From contig JBDZVM010000021.1 of NCBI GenBank assembly GCA_040255675.1, positions 1 through 64,000 of the forward strand: a stretch of DNA of 64,000 bases, given 5' to 3'. This DNA comes from JBDZVM01 sp040255675. GTDB lineage: Bacteria > Actinomycetota > Actinomycetes > Acidothermales > Acidothermaceae. Positions 1-8,466 of this stretch are shown in pieces. A program made the translations under genes and the position numbers. Position 1 is the stretch's first letter. Each line of letters begins with the position of its first letter. The notes below the pieces were generated by a model. That model did not search any database. It saw nothing but the letters and a program-made list of their open reading frames with translations, and was not told where the DNA came from.

Positions 1-961
1 TTTGTGACAGGTCGCCTTTGGCGACGGCGGTCGCGACTTGGGCGATGTTTCGCACTTGGCCGGTGAGGTTTCCGGCCATCGAGTTGACCGATTCGGTGAG
101 GTCGCGCCAGGTGCCGGCTACGCCGGGAACCTCCGCCTGACCGCCGAGTTTGCCTTCGCTGCCCACCTCGCGGGCGACCGTGGTGACCTGTTCGGTAAAC
201 AGCTGAAGCGTGTCGGTGAGACTGTTGATCGTGTCGGCGAGGGCGGCCACCTCGCCGGCGGCGTTGATGGTGATCTTTTGTGACAGGTCGCCGCGAGCTA
301 CCGCACTCGTGACTTGCGCGATATTGCGCACCTGAGCGGTCAGGTTCGCCGCCATACCGTTGACGTTGTCGGTCAGTTTCTTCCAGGTACCCGCGACGCC
401 GGGAACGTCAGCTTGGCCGCCGAGCTTTCCTTCGGTGCCGACCTCACGGGCCACGCGGGTCACTTCGTCGGCAAACGACGAAAGCTGGTCGACCATCGTG
501 TTCACGGTGGTGCCGATGCGAAGAAACTCGCCCTTGACAGGTTGACCGGCGATCTCGAGCGCCATGTGCTGTGTCAGGTCGCCCTCGGCGACCGCCGCGA
601 TGACGCGCGCGACCTCGGTAGTCGGCCGCACGAGATCGTCGATGAGCGCGTTGATCGCGGCCGCTTGGGTCGACCAGGTGCCCTCCGCGCCCACTTCGTC
701 GAGCCGTTCGGTCATGCGGCCCTCGCGGCCGATGACTCGGCTGGCGCGCAATAGCTCACGGGTGCGTCGCTGATTCAGCGTGCCGAGGCGGTTCAGCTGC
801 GCGACAACTTGCCCCATCATTCCGTCGCGCGGCTGCAACCTGACGTTGAAGTCGCCCGCGCACAACTGTTCCAGCGCCACCAAGATTTCGGCGAGCTCTC
901 CATCGCTCGCGTCCGGCGTGGTGCGAGCTACGACGGTCTCGTCGACCTCATCGGCTGCCAT
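1..961 (-). CDS. Multi-HAMP sensor histidine kinase, N-terminal part (3' end outside window)
   Basis: About 320 residues are read leftward from an ATG at 961, preceded by GAAGGG six bases upstream; the gene continues past base 1. After a short acidic N-terminus come repeated HAMP-like units with recurring words GDLSQK, AGEVAALADTIN and GKLGGQAEVPGVAGTW. The units at the left edge repeat with a 276-bp (92-residue) period; the next one is 97 residues away. No membrane segment is visible, so this looks like a cytosolic protein with a poly-HAMP stack. In the family such stacks precede GAF, histidine kinase, ATPase and receiver domains, which would lie outside the window. The kinase call therefore rests on family knowledge; only the HAMP array is seen. 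Confidence 0.8.
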   Translation of the reverse strand, partial: MAADEVDETVVARTTPDASDGELAEILVALEQLCAGDFNVRLQPRDGMMGQVVAQLNRLGTLNQRRTRELLRASRVIGREGRMTERLDEVGAEGTWSTQAAAINALIDDLVRPTTEVARVIAAVAEGDLTQHMALEIAGQPVKGEFLRIGTTVNTMVDQLSSFADEVTRVAREVGTEGKLGGQADVPGVAGTWKKLTDNVNGMAANLTAQVRNIAQVTSAVARGDLSQKITINAAGEVAALADTINSLTDTLQLFTEQVTTVAREVGSEGKLGGQAEVPGVAGTWRDLTESVNSMAGNLTGQVRNIAQVATAVAKGDLSQ

Positions 962-1033
962 GGTCAACCCTTCGGTGGTCAAAGCGCAGTCGTACACGCG
1001 GGGCTGCGCGGTCGCGACGTGGCCTTTTTTGGG

Positions 1034-1054
1034 CACCGCCGTAGATCGGCGGTG
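1034..1054. repeat. Small inverted repeat between fusA2-like gene and HAMP kinase
   Basis: CACCGCC and GGCGGTG form a perfect 7-bp stem with a 7-base loop. It lies in the 211-bp spacer upstream of the kinase. A run of six T lies on the plus-strand 5' side, which is the wrong side for an intrinsic terminator of either minus-strand gene. Its role is unknown. Confidence 0.35.
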
Positions 1055-1172
1055 AACGGCACGCCGAAATCGCCATTGTGGACGCCGAAGAGCAGGACTC
1101 AATGCGCAGTCGGCGTACCGCCGTGGCGCTTTTACCCCACGGTGACGCCATACTCACCTCGCGGCGAGATTT

Positions 1173-3353
1173 TCATTCTTCTTTGTGATCGGCGACCACT
1201 TTGGCGGCGAGTTGGCTCGGCATCGGCTCGTAGCGCAAGTGGTGCCGGGTGAACGTGGCCGTGCCGTGCGACAACGACCTGAGGTCGACGGCGTAGCGGG
1301 TGATCTCGATCCGCGGCACCTCCGCCTTGACCAGCGAACGGCCCCGGCCGACGTTTCCGGGCGTTCCGATCGGCTCGGTTCCGGTGACCCGCCCGCGCCG
1401 TCCGGACAAGTCGCTCATGACCGCCCCGACGTAGTCGTCGGCGACGAGCACCGACACTTCGTCGACCGGCTCGAGCAGCAGCATCTGCACGGACTTTGCC
1501 GCTTCCTTGAGCGCGAGCGCGCCGGCCATCTGGAAGGCCATGTCGGAGGAGTCGACGGAGTGCGCCTTGCCGTCGAGCAGCGTGACTTGGATGTCGACGA
1601 CCGGGTACCCCGCGACGACGCCTCGTTCCATCTGCGCGCGCACGCCTTTTTCCACCGACGGAATGAACTGTCTCGGTACGGCGCCTCCGAACACCTTGTC
1701 GACGAACGCGAAACCGGAGCCTTGTGGCAGCGGCTCGACCTCGACGTCGCACACGCCGAACTGGCCGTGGCCGCCCGACTGCTTCACATGCCTGCCGTGC
1801 CCGGTCGCCTTCGACGCGAAAGTTTCGCGCAGCGGCACGCGCAGCGACAGGGTTTCGACCTCGACGCCGTACTTGCTTTTCAGCCGGTCGAGCAGGACGT
1901 CGGCGTGGGCCTCGCCCATGCACCACAAGACGAGCTGGTGAGTCTCGGCATTCATCTCGACCCGCAGCGTCGGATCTTCCGCGGCGAGCCGCGAAAGCCC
2001 TTGCGACAGCTTGTCTTCGTCAGCTTTCGACTTCGCCCGGACGGCGACGGGCAGCAGCGGTTCGGGCATCTCCCACGGGCTCATTACCAGGGGATGCTCT
2101 TTGCCGGACAAGGTGTCGGAGGTCTCGGCGCGGCCGAGCTTGGCGATGGCCACGATGTCGCCCGCGATGCATTGCGAGACGGTGCGTTGCGTCTTGCCGA
2201 GCGGCGAACTCAACGTGCCGATGCGCTCGTCGACGTCGTGGTCTTCGTGTCCGCGTTCGACGAGACCGTGCCCCGAAACGTGCACCGTGGTGTCGGGCCG
2301 CAGGGTGCCGGAAAAGACGCGCACGAGCGACACGCGCCCGACGTAAGGATCGGAGGTCGTCTTCACCACCTCGGCGGCGAGCGGGCCGGAAGGATCGCAC
2401 TCCAGGGCAGGCCGCGAAGAGCCGTCAGGGCCGGTGACCGCGGGCAACGGGTGCTCGAGCGGCGACGGAAAGGCGTGCGCCAACACCTCGAGCAACTCGA
2501 CGGTGCCGAGACCGGTCAACGCGCAGGCGCCGAGCACCGGGTAGAACGTGCCGCGCGCCACGGCCTTTTCGAGATCGTCGACGATGACCTTCTGCTCGAT
2601 TTGTTCGCCGCCGAGGTAGCGATCCATCAAGGTTTCGTCTTCGCTCTCGGCGATGATGCCCTCGAGCAGTTCGTCGCGCGCGGCCTGCGCGCCGGCGATC
2701 TCGTCGGAGGTCGCGGCGCGCACGTTCCGGCGTCCGTCCGCGTATTCGCTGACTTGCTGCGTGACGAGCCCGAGGAGGCTGGCGATCGGCTCCTCCTCTC
2801 CGCCGCGCACGGGCAGGTACAAAGGCAGCACGCCGCTGCCGAATGCCGATCGGCAGGCCCCGACGGTGCCGTCGAAGTCGGCTCGGGGTGAGTCGAGGCG
2901 CGTCACCACCACCGCGCGCGGCATGCCGACGTGCGCGCATTCGTCCCACAGCATCTGCGTCGCGCCGTCGATGCCGTCGGCGGCCGAGACGACGAACAGC
3001 GCGGCGTCGGCGGCGCGCAGGCCAGCCCGCAGATCGCCGACGAAGTCGGCGTAGCCGGGGGCGTCAAGCAGGTTGATCTTGACGCCGTCGTGGAAGACGG
3101 GCGCGAGCGCGAGCGAGATCGAGCGTTGTTGACGCACCTCAGCCTCGTCGAAGTCGGTGGTCGTCGTGCCGTCTTCGCCCCGACCCGCGCGAGGAATGGT
3201 TCCGGTCGCGACGAGAAGGGCCTCGACCAACGTGGTCTTACCTGAACCGGAATGGCCGACCAGCACCACGTTTCGGATGTTCGCGGGCTGGTCGGCCGTC
3301 GGTGCTGTGCCGGCGGCTCCAGCTGGTCCACCGGCGGTCTGCTTGTCTGCCAT
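1173..3353 (-). CDS. Elongation factor G-like protein (FusA2 type)
   Basis: 726 residues with the full EF-G layout: an N-terminal GTPase domain (P-loop GHSGSGKT at 33-40, DAPGY at 97-101, TRLD at 151-154), then domains II to V. The G motifs differ from true EF-G: the His of DTPGH is Tyr, and NKxD is TRLD. This matches the actinobacterial FusA2/EF-G-like paralogue (M. tuberculosis Rv0120c type), not the essential fusA, which sits beside rpsG and tufA. Its cellular role is not established; a ribosome-linked or stress function is plausible. The start ATG has GGGGCGAG about 8 bases upstream. It stands alone on the minus strand, ahead of the HAMP kinase. Confidence 0.88.
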   Translation of the reverse strand: MADKQTAGGPAGAAGTAPTADQPANIRNVVLVGHSGSGKTTLVEALLVATGTIPRAGRGEDGTTTTDFDEAEVRQQRSISLALAPVFHDGVKINLLDAPGYADFVGDLRAGLRAADAALFVVSAADGIDGATQMLWDECAHVGMPRAVVVTRLDSPRADFDGTVGACRSAFGSGVLPLYLPVRGGEEEPIASLLGLVTQQVSEYADGRRNVRAATSDEIAGAQAARDELLEGIIAESEDETLMDRYLGGEQIEQKVIVDDLEKAVARGTFYPVLGACALTGLGTVELLEVLAHAFPSPLEHPLPAVTGPDGSSRPALECDPSGPLAAEVVKTTSDPYVGRVSLVRVFSGTLRPDTTVHVSGHGLVERGHEDHDVDERIGTLSSPLGKTQRTVSQCIAGDIVAIAKLGRAETSDTLSGKEHPLVMSPWEMPEPLLPVAVRAKSKADEDKLSQGLSRLAAEDPTLRVEMNAETHQLVLWCMGEAHADVLLDRLKSKYGVEVETLSLRVPLRETFASKATGHGRHVKQSGGHGQFGVCDVEVEPLPQGSGFAFVDKVFGGAVPRQFIPSVEKGVRAQMERGVVAGYPVVDIQVTLLDGKAHSVDSSDMAFQMAGALALKEAAKSVQMLLLEPVDEVSVLVADDYVGAVMSDLSGRRGRVTGTEPIGTPGNVGRGRSLVKAEVPRIEITRYAVDLRSLSHGTATFTRHHLRYEPMPSQLAAKVVADHKEE

Positions 3354-3385
3354 CAGGTCTCGCCCCTTTCACCTGTCCACTCCCG

Positions 3386-3437
3386 GTGATCGCGAAGGCT
3401 TCTTGGCGCCTAAGGCGGTAATAGTCTTCGTGATCAC
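3386..3437. repeat. Imperfect 12-bp inverted repeat in the fusA2-like/pgsA divergent spacer
   Basis: GTGATCGCGAAG (3386-3397) and CTTCGTGATCAC (3426-3437) pair with one mismatch around a 28-base centre holding GGCGCC. It lies upstream of the minus-strand EF-G-like gene and could be an operator or an intergenic palindrome. Its outer word GTGATCAC resembles the palindrome between carA and carB. Confidence 0.4.
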
Positions 3438-3534
3438 GGCCTTGAGTCGTGTGCGGAGACGTTCTGTCTCGACTCTCCACCCAAGGCGTCACGTGAACAA
3501 GCCCTTCACAGCCGGAGGCGAAAGGGGCGGCGGA

Positions 3535-3540
3535 TACGAT
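3535..3540 (+). promoter_or_regulatory. Candidate -10 element for pgsA-patA-pimA
   Basis: TACGAT fits the actinobacterial TAnnnT -10 pattern and lies 56 bases before the pgsA ATG. No -35 is evident. It is the only such hexamer I noticed in the last 100 bases of the spacer. Confidence 0.25.
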
Positions 3541-3596
3541 GAACGCACGGCCGAGGCAGCCGTGTCGGCCATACCTCACGAGCGAACGGGACGGAC

Positions 3597-4238
3597 ATGC
3601 TCAAGCGCGTGCGAGTGCCGTTGCAGCGCGTACTCCGCCCGGTCGGCGAAGCGCTGGCTCGCCGAGGCGTCAGCCCCAACGTCGTCACCGTCGTCGGCAC
3701 GGTTTGCGTCACCGCGTCAGCGCTCGTGCTTTACCCGATGGGCGAGCTGTTTTGGGGCTCGTTCGCGATCACCATCTTCGTGCTCACCGACATGGTCGAC
3801 GGCGCCCTGGCTCGGGCCCGCGGCACGACCGGACCTTTTGGCGCGTTCCTCGACTCGAGCCTCGACCGCGTCGCCGATTCCGCCGTGATCGGCGGCCTCG
3901 CCTGGTGGTTCGCCCGTGGCGGCCACGAGCCGATCATGCTCGCGCTGTGCTTGTTCTGCCTGGTGACCGCCAATCTCATCTCCTACACCCGCGCGCGCGC
4001 CGAAGGTCTCGGCCTGAGAGGCGACGTCGGCATCGCCGAGCGCACCGAACGCCTCATCGTGTTCTTGGTCGCCACCGGCTTTTCCGGTTTGGGCGTGCCC
4101 TACATCCAGGCGATCGGCTTGTGGCTGCTCGCCGCGGCCACGGCGATCACCGTCGGCCAGCGGTTTGTCGCCGTGTACCGGCAAGCACAGTCGCCGGCGG
4201 TCGAGCGTGACCGCTCGGATTCCCTGTCGGCTACGTGA
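3597..4238 (+). CDS. pgsA: Phosphatidylinositol phosphate synthase (CDP-alcohol phosphatidyltransferase)
   Basis: 213 residues, polytopic. The complete CDP-alcohol phosphotransferase signature is present: D65xxD68G69xxA72R73, then G82xxxD86xxxD90. These acidic residues bind the metal ions and the CDP-diacylglycerol substrate. With patA and pimA directly downstream, the substrate is almost certainly inositol-1-phosphate, giving phosphatidylinositol phosphate for PI and PIM lipids, as for mycobacterial Rv2612c. It acts in the plasma membrane. Its TGA lies a few bases inside patA, so the two overlap and are probably co-translated. Some pgsA homologues make phosphatidylglycerol phosphate, but the neighbours argue against that here. 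Confidence 0.92.
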   Translation: MLKRVRVPLQRVLRPVGEALARRGVSPNVVTVVGTVCVTASALVLYPMGELFWGSFAITIFVLTDMVDGALARARGTTGPFGAFLDSSLDRVADSAVIGGLAWWFARGGHEPIMLALCLFCLVTANLISYTRARAEGLGLRGDVGIAERTERLIVFLVATGFSGLGVPYIQAIGLWLLAAATAITVGQRFVAVYRQAQSPAVERDRSDSLSAT

Positions 4239-5173
4239 AGTCGCGGCTGACGGCACGGGGCTCTGCCTTCGCGTACGCCGTTGCCGCCGCGATGGCCACC
4301 TGGCTGCCGGAGGCCGTCGTCCGGCGACTGTTCTGTTTCGGAGCCGACCTCGCGTGGCGCCGGCGTGGTCGCGGCGTGGTCCAGCTGGAGCGCAACCTTC
4401 GCAGGGTCGTCGGAAAAGCCATGCCGGACGACGAATTCGCCGCCCTTTCGAGGCGGGCCATGCGGTCTTACGCTCGTTACTGGCTGGAGTTTTTCCGGCT
4501 GCCGCGACTTGGCGAGCAGCGCATCGTCGGGCGCATGGCGGTCGAGGGCAAGGAGCATCTCGACGCCGCGATGGCGGCCGGTCGCGGCGCGATCCTCGCC
4601 TTGCCCCACAGTGGGAATTGGGACCACGCCGGCGCGTGGGTCGCCTACCAGGGCTACCCCTTCACGACCGTCGCCGAGCGGTTGAAGCCCGAGTCGGTGT
4701 TCGACCGATTCGTCGGCGTGCGGCAACGCCTCGGCATGGAAGTGCTCGCGCTGACCGGCAACGACCGCAACGTCTACGCGGTGTTGTTGCAACGGTTGCG
4801 CGAAGGCAAGCTGGTCTGTCTGGTCACCGAGCGCGACATGTCCGGCAGCGGGGTTGAGGTGTCGTTCTTCGGTGAGCCGATGACCATGCCGGCGGGGCCG
4901 GCGTCGCTGGCGCTTGCCACCGGCGCCGCTTTGCTTCCGGTGTGCGTCTGGTTCACCGACGGCGGCTGGCGGGGCGTGATCCGTCCGCCGATCGAGCCGC
5001 CCGCTGACGGCGATCGCCGGGCCAAAATCGCGGCGATGACGCAGCGGCTGGCTGACATTTTCGCGTGCGAGATCGCCAAGCATCCACAAGATTGGCACAT
5101 GCTGCAGCGCCTGTGGCGCGCCGACCGCGCCCGAGCCGGCCGGGTGCCGGTCGAGTCAGGGACGACGCCGTGA
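4235..5173 (+). CDS. patA: Phosphatidylinositol mannoside acyltransferase
   Basis: 312 residues of the LPLAT/HtrB-like family. The catalytic HX4D motif is H125-SGNW-D130, and a conserved TERD follows the acceptor region. In actinobacteria PatA transfers a palmitoyl group to the mannose of PIM1 or PIM2 on the inner face of the plasma membrane. The gene starts with GTG and overlaps the pgsA stop; its own TGA overlaps the GTG of pimA. The pgsA-patA-pimA order is the classic PIM cluster, so the call rests on both motif and context. Confidence 0.92.
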   Translation: MKSRLTARGSAFAYAVAAAMATWLPEAVVRRLFCFGADLAWRRRGRGVVQLERNLRRVVGKAMPDDEFAALSRRAMRSYARYWLEFFRLPRLGEQRIVGRMAVEGKEHLDAAMAAGRGAILALPHSGNWDHAGAWVAYQGYPFTTVAERLKPESVFDRFVGVRQRLGMEVLALTGNDRNVYAVLLQRLREGKLVCLVTERDMSGSGVEVSFFGEPMTMPAGPASLALATGAALLPVCVWFTDGGWRGVIRPPIEPPADGDRRAKIAAMTQRLADIFACEIAKHPQDWHMLQRLWRADRARAGRVPVESGTTP

Positions 5174-6294
5174 GGGTCGGTCTCGTCTGCCCTTACACCT
5201 GGGACGTGCCCGGCGGCGTTCAGGCGCACGTGCACGATCTCGCGGTGGCGTTGATCGGCCTCGGCCACGAGGTTTCGGTCATCACGCCGGCCGACGACGA
5301 CACTCCGTTGCCGCCTCATGTCGTCTCCGCCGGCCGGGCGATTCCGGTGCCGTACAACGGGTCGGTGGCGCGCATGGCGTTCGGGCCGCTGTCGGCGCGG
5401 CGGGTGCGGCGCTGGTTGCGTGAGGGCGCTTTCGACGTCGTCCATGTGCACGAGCCGGCGTCGCCTAGCCTCTCGCTGCTCGCGACTTGGTCGTTCGACG
5501 GCCCGTTAGTCGCGACCTTTCACACGTCGATCACGCGGTCGCGGGCGATGGCGGCCGCCTACGCGATATTGCAAACGGCACTCGAAAAGGTCAGCGGCCG
5601 CATCGCGGTTTCCGAGGCAGCGCGACGCACCCTCGTCGAGCATCTCGGCGGCGACGCGGTGCTAATTCCCAACGGCGTGGAGGTCGCCCGGTTTGCCGAC
5701 GCGCGGCCGCTGCCGGGCTGGCCAGGCGAGGGCGGCGCACTCGGGTTTCTCGGTCGCATCGACGAGCCGCGCAAGGGATTTCCGGTCTTGCTCGAAGCCT
5801 TTGAGAATCTGGCGAAAAAGCGGCCAGGGCTGCGGTTGCTTGTGGCCGGCCCCGGCGACGGTGACGACGCCCGCGCGTCGTTGCCCGAGCCGTTGCGCGA
5901 CCGCGTGACGTTGCTCGGCATGGTGAGCGAAACCGAGAAGGCCCGCATGCTCCACTCGGTCGATGTCTTCGTCGCGCCCAACATCGGCGGTGAGAGCTTC
6001 GGCATCGTGTTGCTCGAGGCGATGTCGGCCGGAACCGCCGTGCTGGCAAGCGATCTCGATGCCTTTTCCACGGTGCTCGAGGGGGGCGACGCGGGCGCCT
6101 TGTTCGAGACCGGAGACGCACGCGCCCTTGCCCACGCCGCGGCCGCCTTGCTCGACGACCCCGCTCGGCGTCTCGCGCTGGCCGGCCACGGCTTGGCGTG
6201 CGCCCGAGCCTACGACTGGTCGACCGTGGCGCGCGACGTCGTCCGGGTCTACGAAACCGTCGCGATCGACTCGTACGCGTCAGGAGGACGGTGA
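5170..6294 (+). CDS. pimA: Phosphatidylinositol alpha-mannosyltransferase
   Basis: 374 residues from a GTG that overlaps the patA stop. An upstream in-frame start at 5065 would run deep into patA and is rejected. GT-B fold, GT4 family: an N-terminal GGVQ loop (residues 15-18) and a C-terminal nucleotide-sugar site with E-x7-E (ESFGIVLLE). PimA moves mannose from GDP-mannose to inositol position 2 of PI, the first committed PIM step, at the cytoplasmic membrane face. AGGAGG stands just before its stop and probably serves the next gene. Confidence 0.93.
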   Translation: MRVGLVCPYTWDVPGGVQAHVHDLAVALIGLGHEVSVITPADDDTPLPPHVVSAGRAIPVPYNGSVARMAFGPLSARRVRRWLREGAFDVVHVHEPASPSLSLLATWSFDGPLVATFHTSITRSRAMAAAYAILQTALEKVSGRIAVSEAARRTLVEHLGGDAVLIPNGVEVARFADARPLPGWPGEGGALGFLGRIDEPRKGFPVLLEAFENLAKKRPGLRLLVAGPGDGDDARASLPEPLRDRVTLLGMVSETEKARMLHSVDVFVAPNIGGESFGIVLLEAMSAGTAVLASDLDAFSTVLEGGDAGALFETGDARALAHAAAALLDDPARRLALAGHGLACARAYDWSTVARDVVRVYETVAIDSYASGGR

Positions 6295-6300
6295 TCCGGC

Positions 6301-6891
6301 ATGCCATGGTGGTTTTGGGCGATCATCGCGTTCATCGTGGTGGCCTCTTACGTGGGCGCTACGAGCAACCGGCTCGACCGCTTGCACGGGCGCATCGACG
6401 CCACCCGCGCCGCGCTCGACGCCCAACTCGTGCGCCGATCGGCGGTCACGCTGGAGATTGCGGCGTCGGGGCTGCTCGACCCGGCCACCAGCGTGCTTCT
6501 CGCGAGCGCCGCGCATCAGGCGCGTGCCGATTCGGGTGATGCCCGCGAGGTCGACGAGAGCGAGCTCACCGAGGCTTTGCGCGCCGCCTTCGAAGAGGCT
6601 GACGTCGCGGCGACGCTCGTCGCCGACCCTTCGGGCCGCGAACTGCTCGGCGAACTCGACGCCGCCACCACCAAAGTGCCGCTGGCCCGGCGCTTCTACA
6701 ACGACGCGGTGCGCGCCACGCTCGCCGTCCGAAAACATCGGGTGGTGCGCTGGCTGCGGCTCGCGGGCCGGGTGCCGGCGCCGATGTTTTTCGAGATGGA
6801 CGACGAACCGCCGCCGCACCTCGCCTCGGCGTCCGCCATGTTGCTGGCCGATAACGGCGAGGCGGCTCCAGCGCCGTCCGACGTAAACTAA
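6301..6891 (+). CDS. LemA-like single-pass membrane protein
   Basis: 196 residues. An N-terminal hydrophobic segment (about residues 3-20) is followed by an alpha-helical, charged cytosolic or extracellular domain. The phrase ARRFYNDAVR is the family hallmark of LemA proteins (usual form ARRxYN). Unlike canonical LemA, a 50-residue acidic stretch separates the first helices from this motif. It lies 6 bp after pimA and ahead of pdxS, a position occupied in related genomes by small membrane proteins of unknown role. Function is unknown; it may be co-transcribed with the PIM genes. Confidence 0.6.
   Translation: MPWWFWAIIAFIVVASYVGATSNRLDRLHGRIDATRAALDAQLVRRSAVTLEIAASGLLDPATSVLLASAAHQARADSGDAREVDESELTEALRAAFEEADVAATLVADPSGRELLGELDAATTKVPLARRFYNDAVRATLAVRKHRVVRWLRLAGRVPAPMFFEMDDEPPPHLASASAMLLADNGEAAPAPSDVN
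6884..6889 (+). promoter_or_regulatory. Candidate -10 element upstream of pdxS
   Basis: TAAACT matches TAnnnT. A start about 7 bases downstream would fall at or next to the GTG at 6896, a possible leaderless short ORF overlapping the pdxS start. Confidence 0.35.
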
Positions 6892-6895
6892 AGCC

Positions 6896-6991
6896 GTGGC
6901 CGGTCTTGGCCCGTTCTCCACTAGTTGCTCGCTGCGAGGTCTGCTGTGTCGACGGATTCCCCTAGCCCCTCCATCGGCACCGTACGCGTGA
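6896..6991 (+). CDS. Possible leaderless upstream ORF (31 codons) overlapping pdxS start
   Basis: A GTG codon sits 7 bases after the TAAACT hexamer, so a transcript from that promoter would begin directly on this codon. The frame runs 31 codons, includes two Cys codons, and ends at TGA 6989-6991, inside pdxS in another frame. Leaderless short ORFs are common in actinobacteria and some control the gene behind them. There is no homology or composition evidence, so it may simply be 5' UTR. Confidence 0.2.
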   Translation: MAGLGPFSTSCSLRGLLCRRIPLAPPSAPYA

Positions 6992-7848
6992 AGCGCGGCA
7001 TGGCCGAGATGCTCAAGGGCGGCGTGATTATGGACGTCGTCACACCCGAGCAAGCCAAGATCGCCGAAGACGCCGGTGCGGTCGCGGTGATGGCGCTCGA
7101 GCGAGTGCCTGCCGACATCCGGGCGCAGGGCGGCGTGGCGCGTATGAGCGACCCCGACCTCATCGACGGCATCATCAACGCGGTCTCGATTCCGGTGATG
7201 GCCAAGGCGCGCATCGGCCACTTCGTCGAGGCGCAGGTGCTGCAGTCGCTTGGCGTCGACTACGTCGACGAATCCGAGGTCTTGACGCCTGCCGACTACA
7301 GCCACCACATCGACAAGTGGGCGTTCACCGTGCCATTCGTGTGCGGCGCCACCAACCTCGGCGAGGCGCTGCGGCGTATCACCGAGGGCGCGGCGATGAT
7401 CCGATCGAAAGGCGAGGCCGGCACCGGCGACGTCTCGAACGCCACGACCCACATGCGGCAGATTCGCGACGAGATTCGCCGGCTGACATCGCTGCCTGAA
7501 GACGAGCTTTACGTTGCGGCGAAGGAACTTCAGGCGCCGTACGAGCTAGTGCGTGAGGTTGCTTCCGCCGGCAAGTTGCCGGTCGTGTTATTCACCGCCG
7601 GTGGCATCGCTACCCCGGCCGACGCCGCGATGATGATGCAGCTCGGCGCCGAAGGCGTTTTCGTCGGCTCGGGCATCTTCAAGTCGGGCGACCCGGCCAA
7701 GCGGGCAGCCGCCATCGTCAAGGCCACCACGTTCTACGACGACCCTGACGTCATCGCCAAGGTCTCGCGTGGGCTCGGCGAGGCGATGGTCGGCATCAAC
7801 GTCGACGACGTGCCGGTCGACCACCGGCTGGCCACCCGCGGCTGGTGA
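6946..7848 (+). CDS. pdxS: Pyridoxal 5'-phosphate synthase, synthase subunit
   Basis: 300 residues from a GTG with GAGG six bases upstream; a TTG at 6925 is less likely. PdxS joins ribose 5-phosphate, glyceraldehyde 3-phosphate and ammonia to make PLP. The two Schiff-base lysines are visible: K87 in VMAKAR and K155 in SKGEAGTG, with D30 in the first barrel strand and a C-terminal phosphate loop GVFVGSGIF. Length and sequence are typical of the dodecameric (beta-alpha)8 enzyme. The stop overlaps the pdxT GTG, as expected for subunits that form one complex. Confidence 0.97.
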   Translation: MSTDSPSPSIGTVRVKRGMAEMLKGGVIMDVVTPEQAKIAEDAGAVAVMALERVPADIRAQGGVARMSDPDLIDGIINAVSIPVMAKARIGHFVEAQVLQSLGVDYVDESEVLTPADYSHHIDKWAFTVPFVCGATNLGEALRRITEGAAMIRSKGEAGTGDVSNATTHMRQIRDEIRRLTSLPEDELYVAAKELQAPYELVREVASAGKLPVVLFTAGGIATPADAAMMMQLGAEGVFVGSGIFKSGDPAKRAAAIVKATTFYDDPDVIAKVSRGLGEAMVGINVDDVPVDHRLATRGW

Positions 7849-8450
7849 ACACGTCGCCACGCATCGGCGTCCTGGCTTTGCAGGGCGACGTTCGCGAACA
7901 CCTGCGCGCGCTCGAAGCGGCCGGCGCTACGGCGCTTGCCGTTCGCCGTCCCGACGAACTCGACAGCGTCGACGGGCTGGTGATACCAGGTGGTGAGTCG
8001 ACCACCATGTACAAGCTGGCGATCGCCTTTGACTTGCTGGAGCCGCTTCGCAAGAGGCTTGAAAGCGGTATGCCCGCGTTCGGGTCGTGCGCGGGCATGA
8101 TCATGCTGGCCGACCGGGTGCTCGACGGCATCGAAGGCCAAGTCACGCTGGGCGGCCTCGACGTCACCGTGCGGCGCAACGCGTTCGGCCGCCAAGTCGA
8201 TTCGTTCGAGGCTTCCGTCGATGTCGTGGGTGTCGTCGGCGAGCCGTTTCACGCGGTCTTCATTCGCGCGCCGTGGGTCGAAGAGTGCGGACCAAACGTC
8301 GAGGTGCTCGGGCGAATTTCCGGCGGAGCGTCGGCCGGTAGGATCGTCGCCGTTCGGCAGGGCGCGATCATCGCGACCTCCTTCCACCCGGAGCTGACGG
8401 GTGACGGGCGCATCCACGCGCTTTTCGTCGAGATCGTAGCGAGTACTTGA
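7845..8450 (+). CDS. pdxT: Pyridoxal 5'-phosphate synthase, glutaminase subunit
   Basis: 201 residues, class I (triad) glutamine amidotransferase. The oxyanion loop PGGES is at 48-52, the nucleophile is C82 in GSCAGM, and H181 with E183 (FHPE) complete the triad. It hydrolyses glutamine and passes ammonia through PdxS. The GTG start overlaps the pdxS stop by four bases. In M. tuberculosis the same genes lie near yebC and ruvC, as here. Confidence 0.96.
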   Translation: MNTSPRIGVLALQGDVREHLRALEAAGATALAVRRPDELDSVDGLVIPGGESTTMYKLAIAFDLLEPLRKRLESGMPAFGSCAGMIMLADRVLDGIEGQVTLGGLDVTVRRNAFGRQVDSFEASVDVVGVVGEPFHAVFIRAPWVEECGPNVEVLGRISGGASAGRIVAVRQGAIIATSFHPELTGDGRIHALFVEIVAST

Positions 8451-8466
8451 ACTTGGAGGAGCGGCC

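Noticed and set aside
1024..1054. Intrinsic terminator with T-run near the HAMP kinase
   Set aside because: The T-run is before the stem on the plus strand and becomes an A-run after the stem on the minus strand, so it suits neither direction.
1185..2891. 568-codon plus-strand open frame
   Set aside because: It lies opposite the EF-G-like gene, which has clear family motifs; the frame is an artefact of GC-rich codon use on the other strand.
5065..5169. N-terminal extension of pimA
   Set aside because: It overlaps patA coding sequence by over 100 bases; the GTG at 5170 gives the exact family N-terminus and a 4-base overlap.
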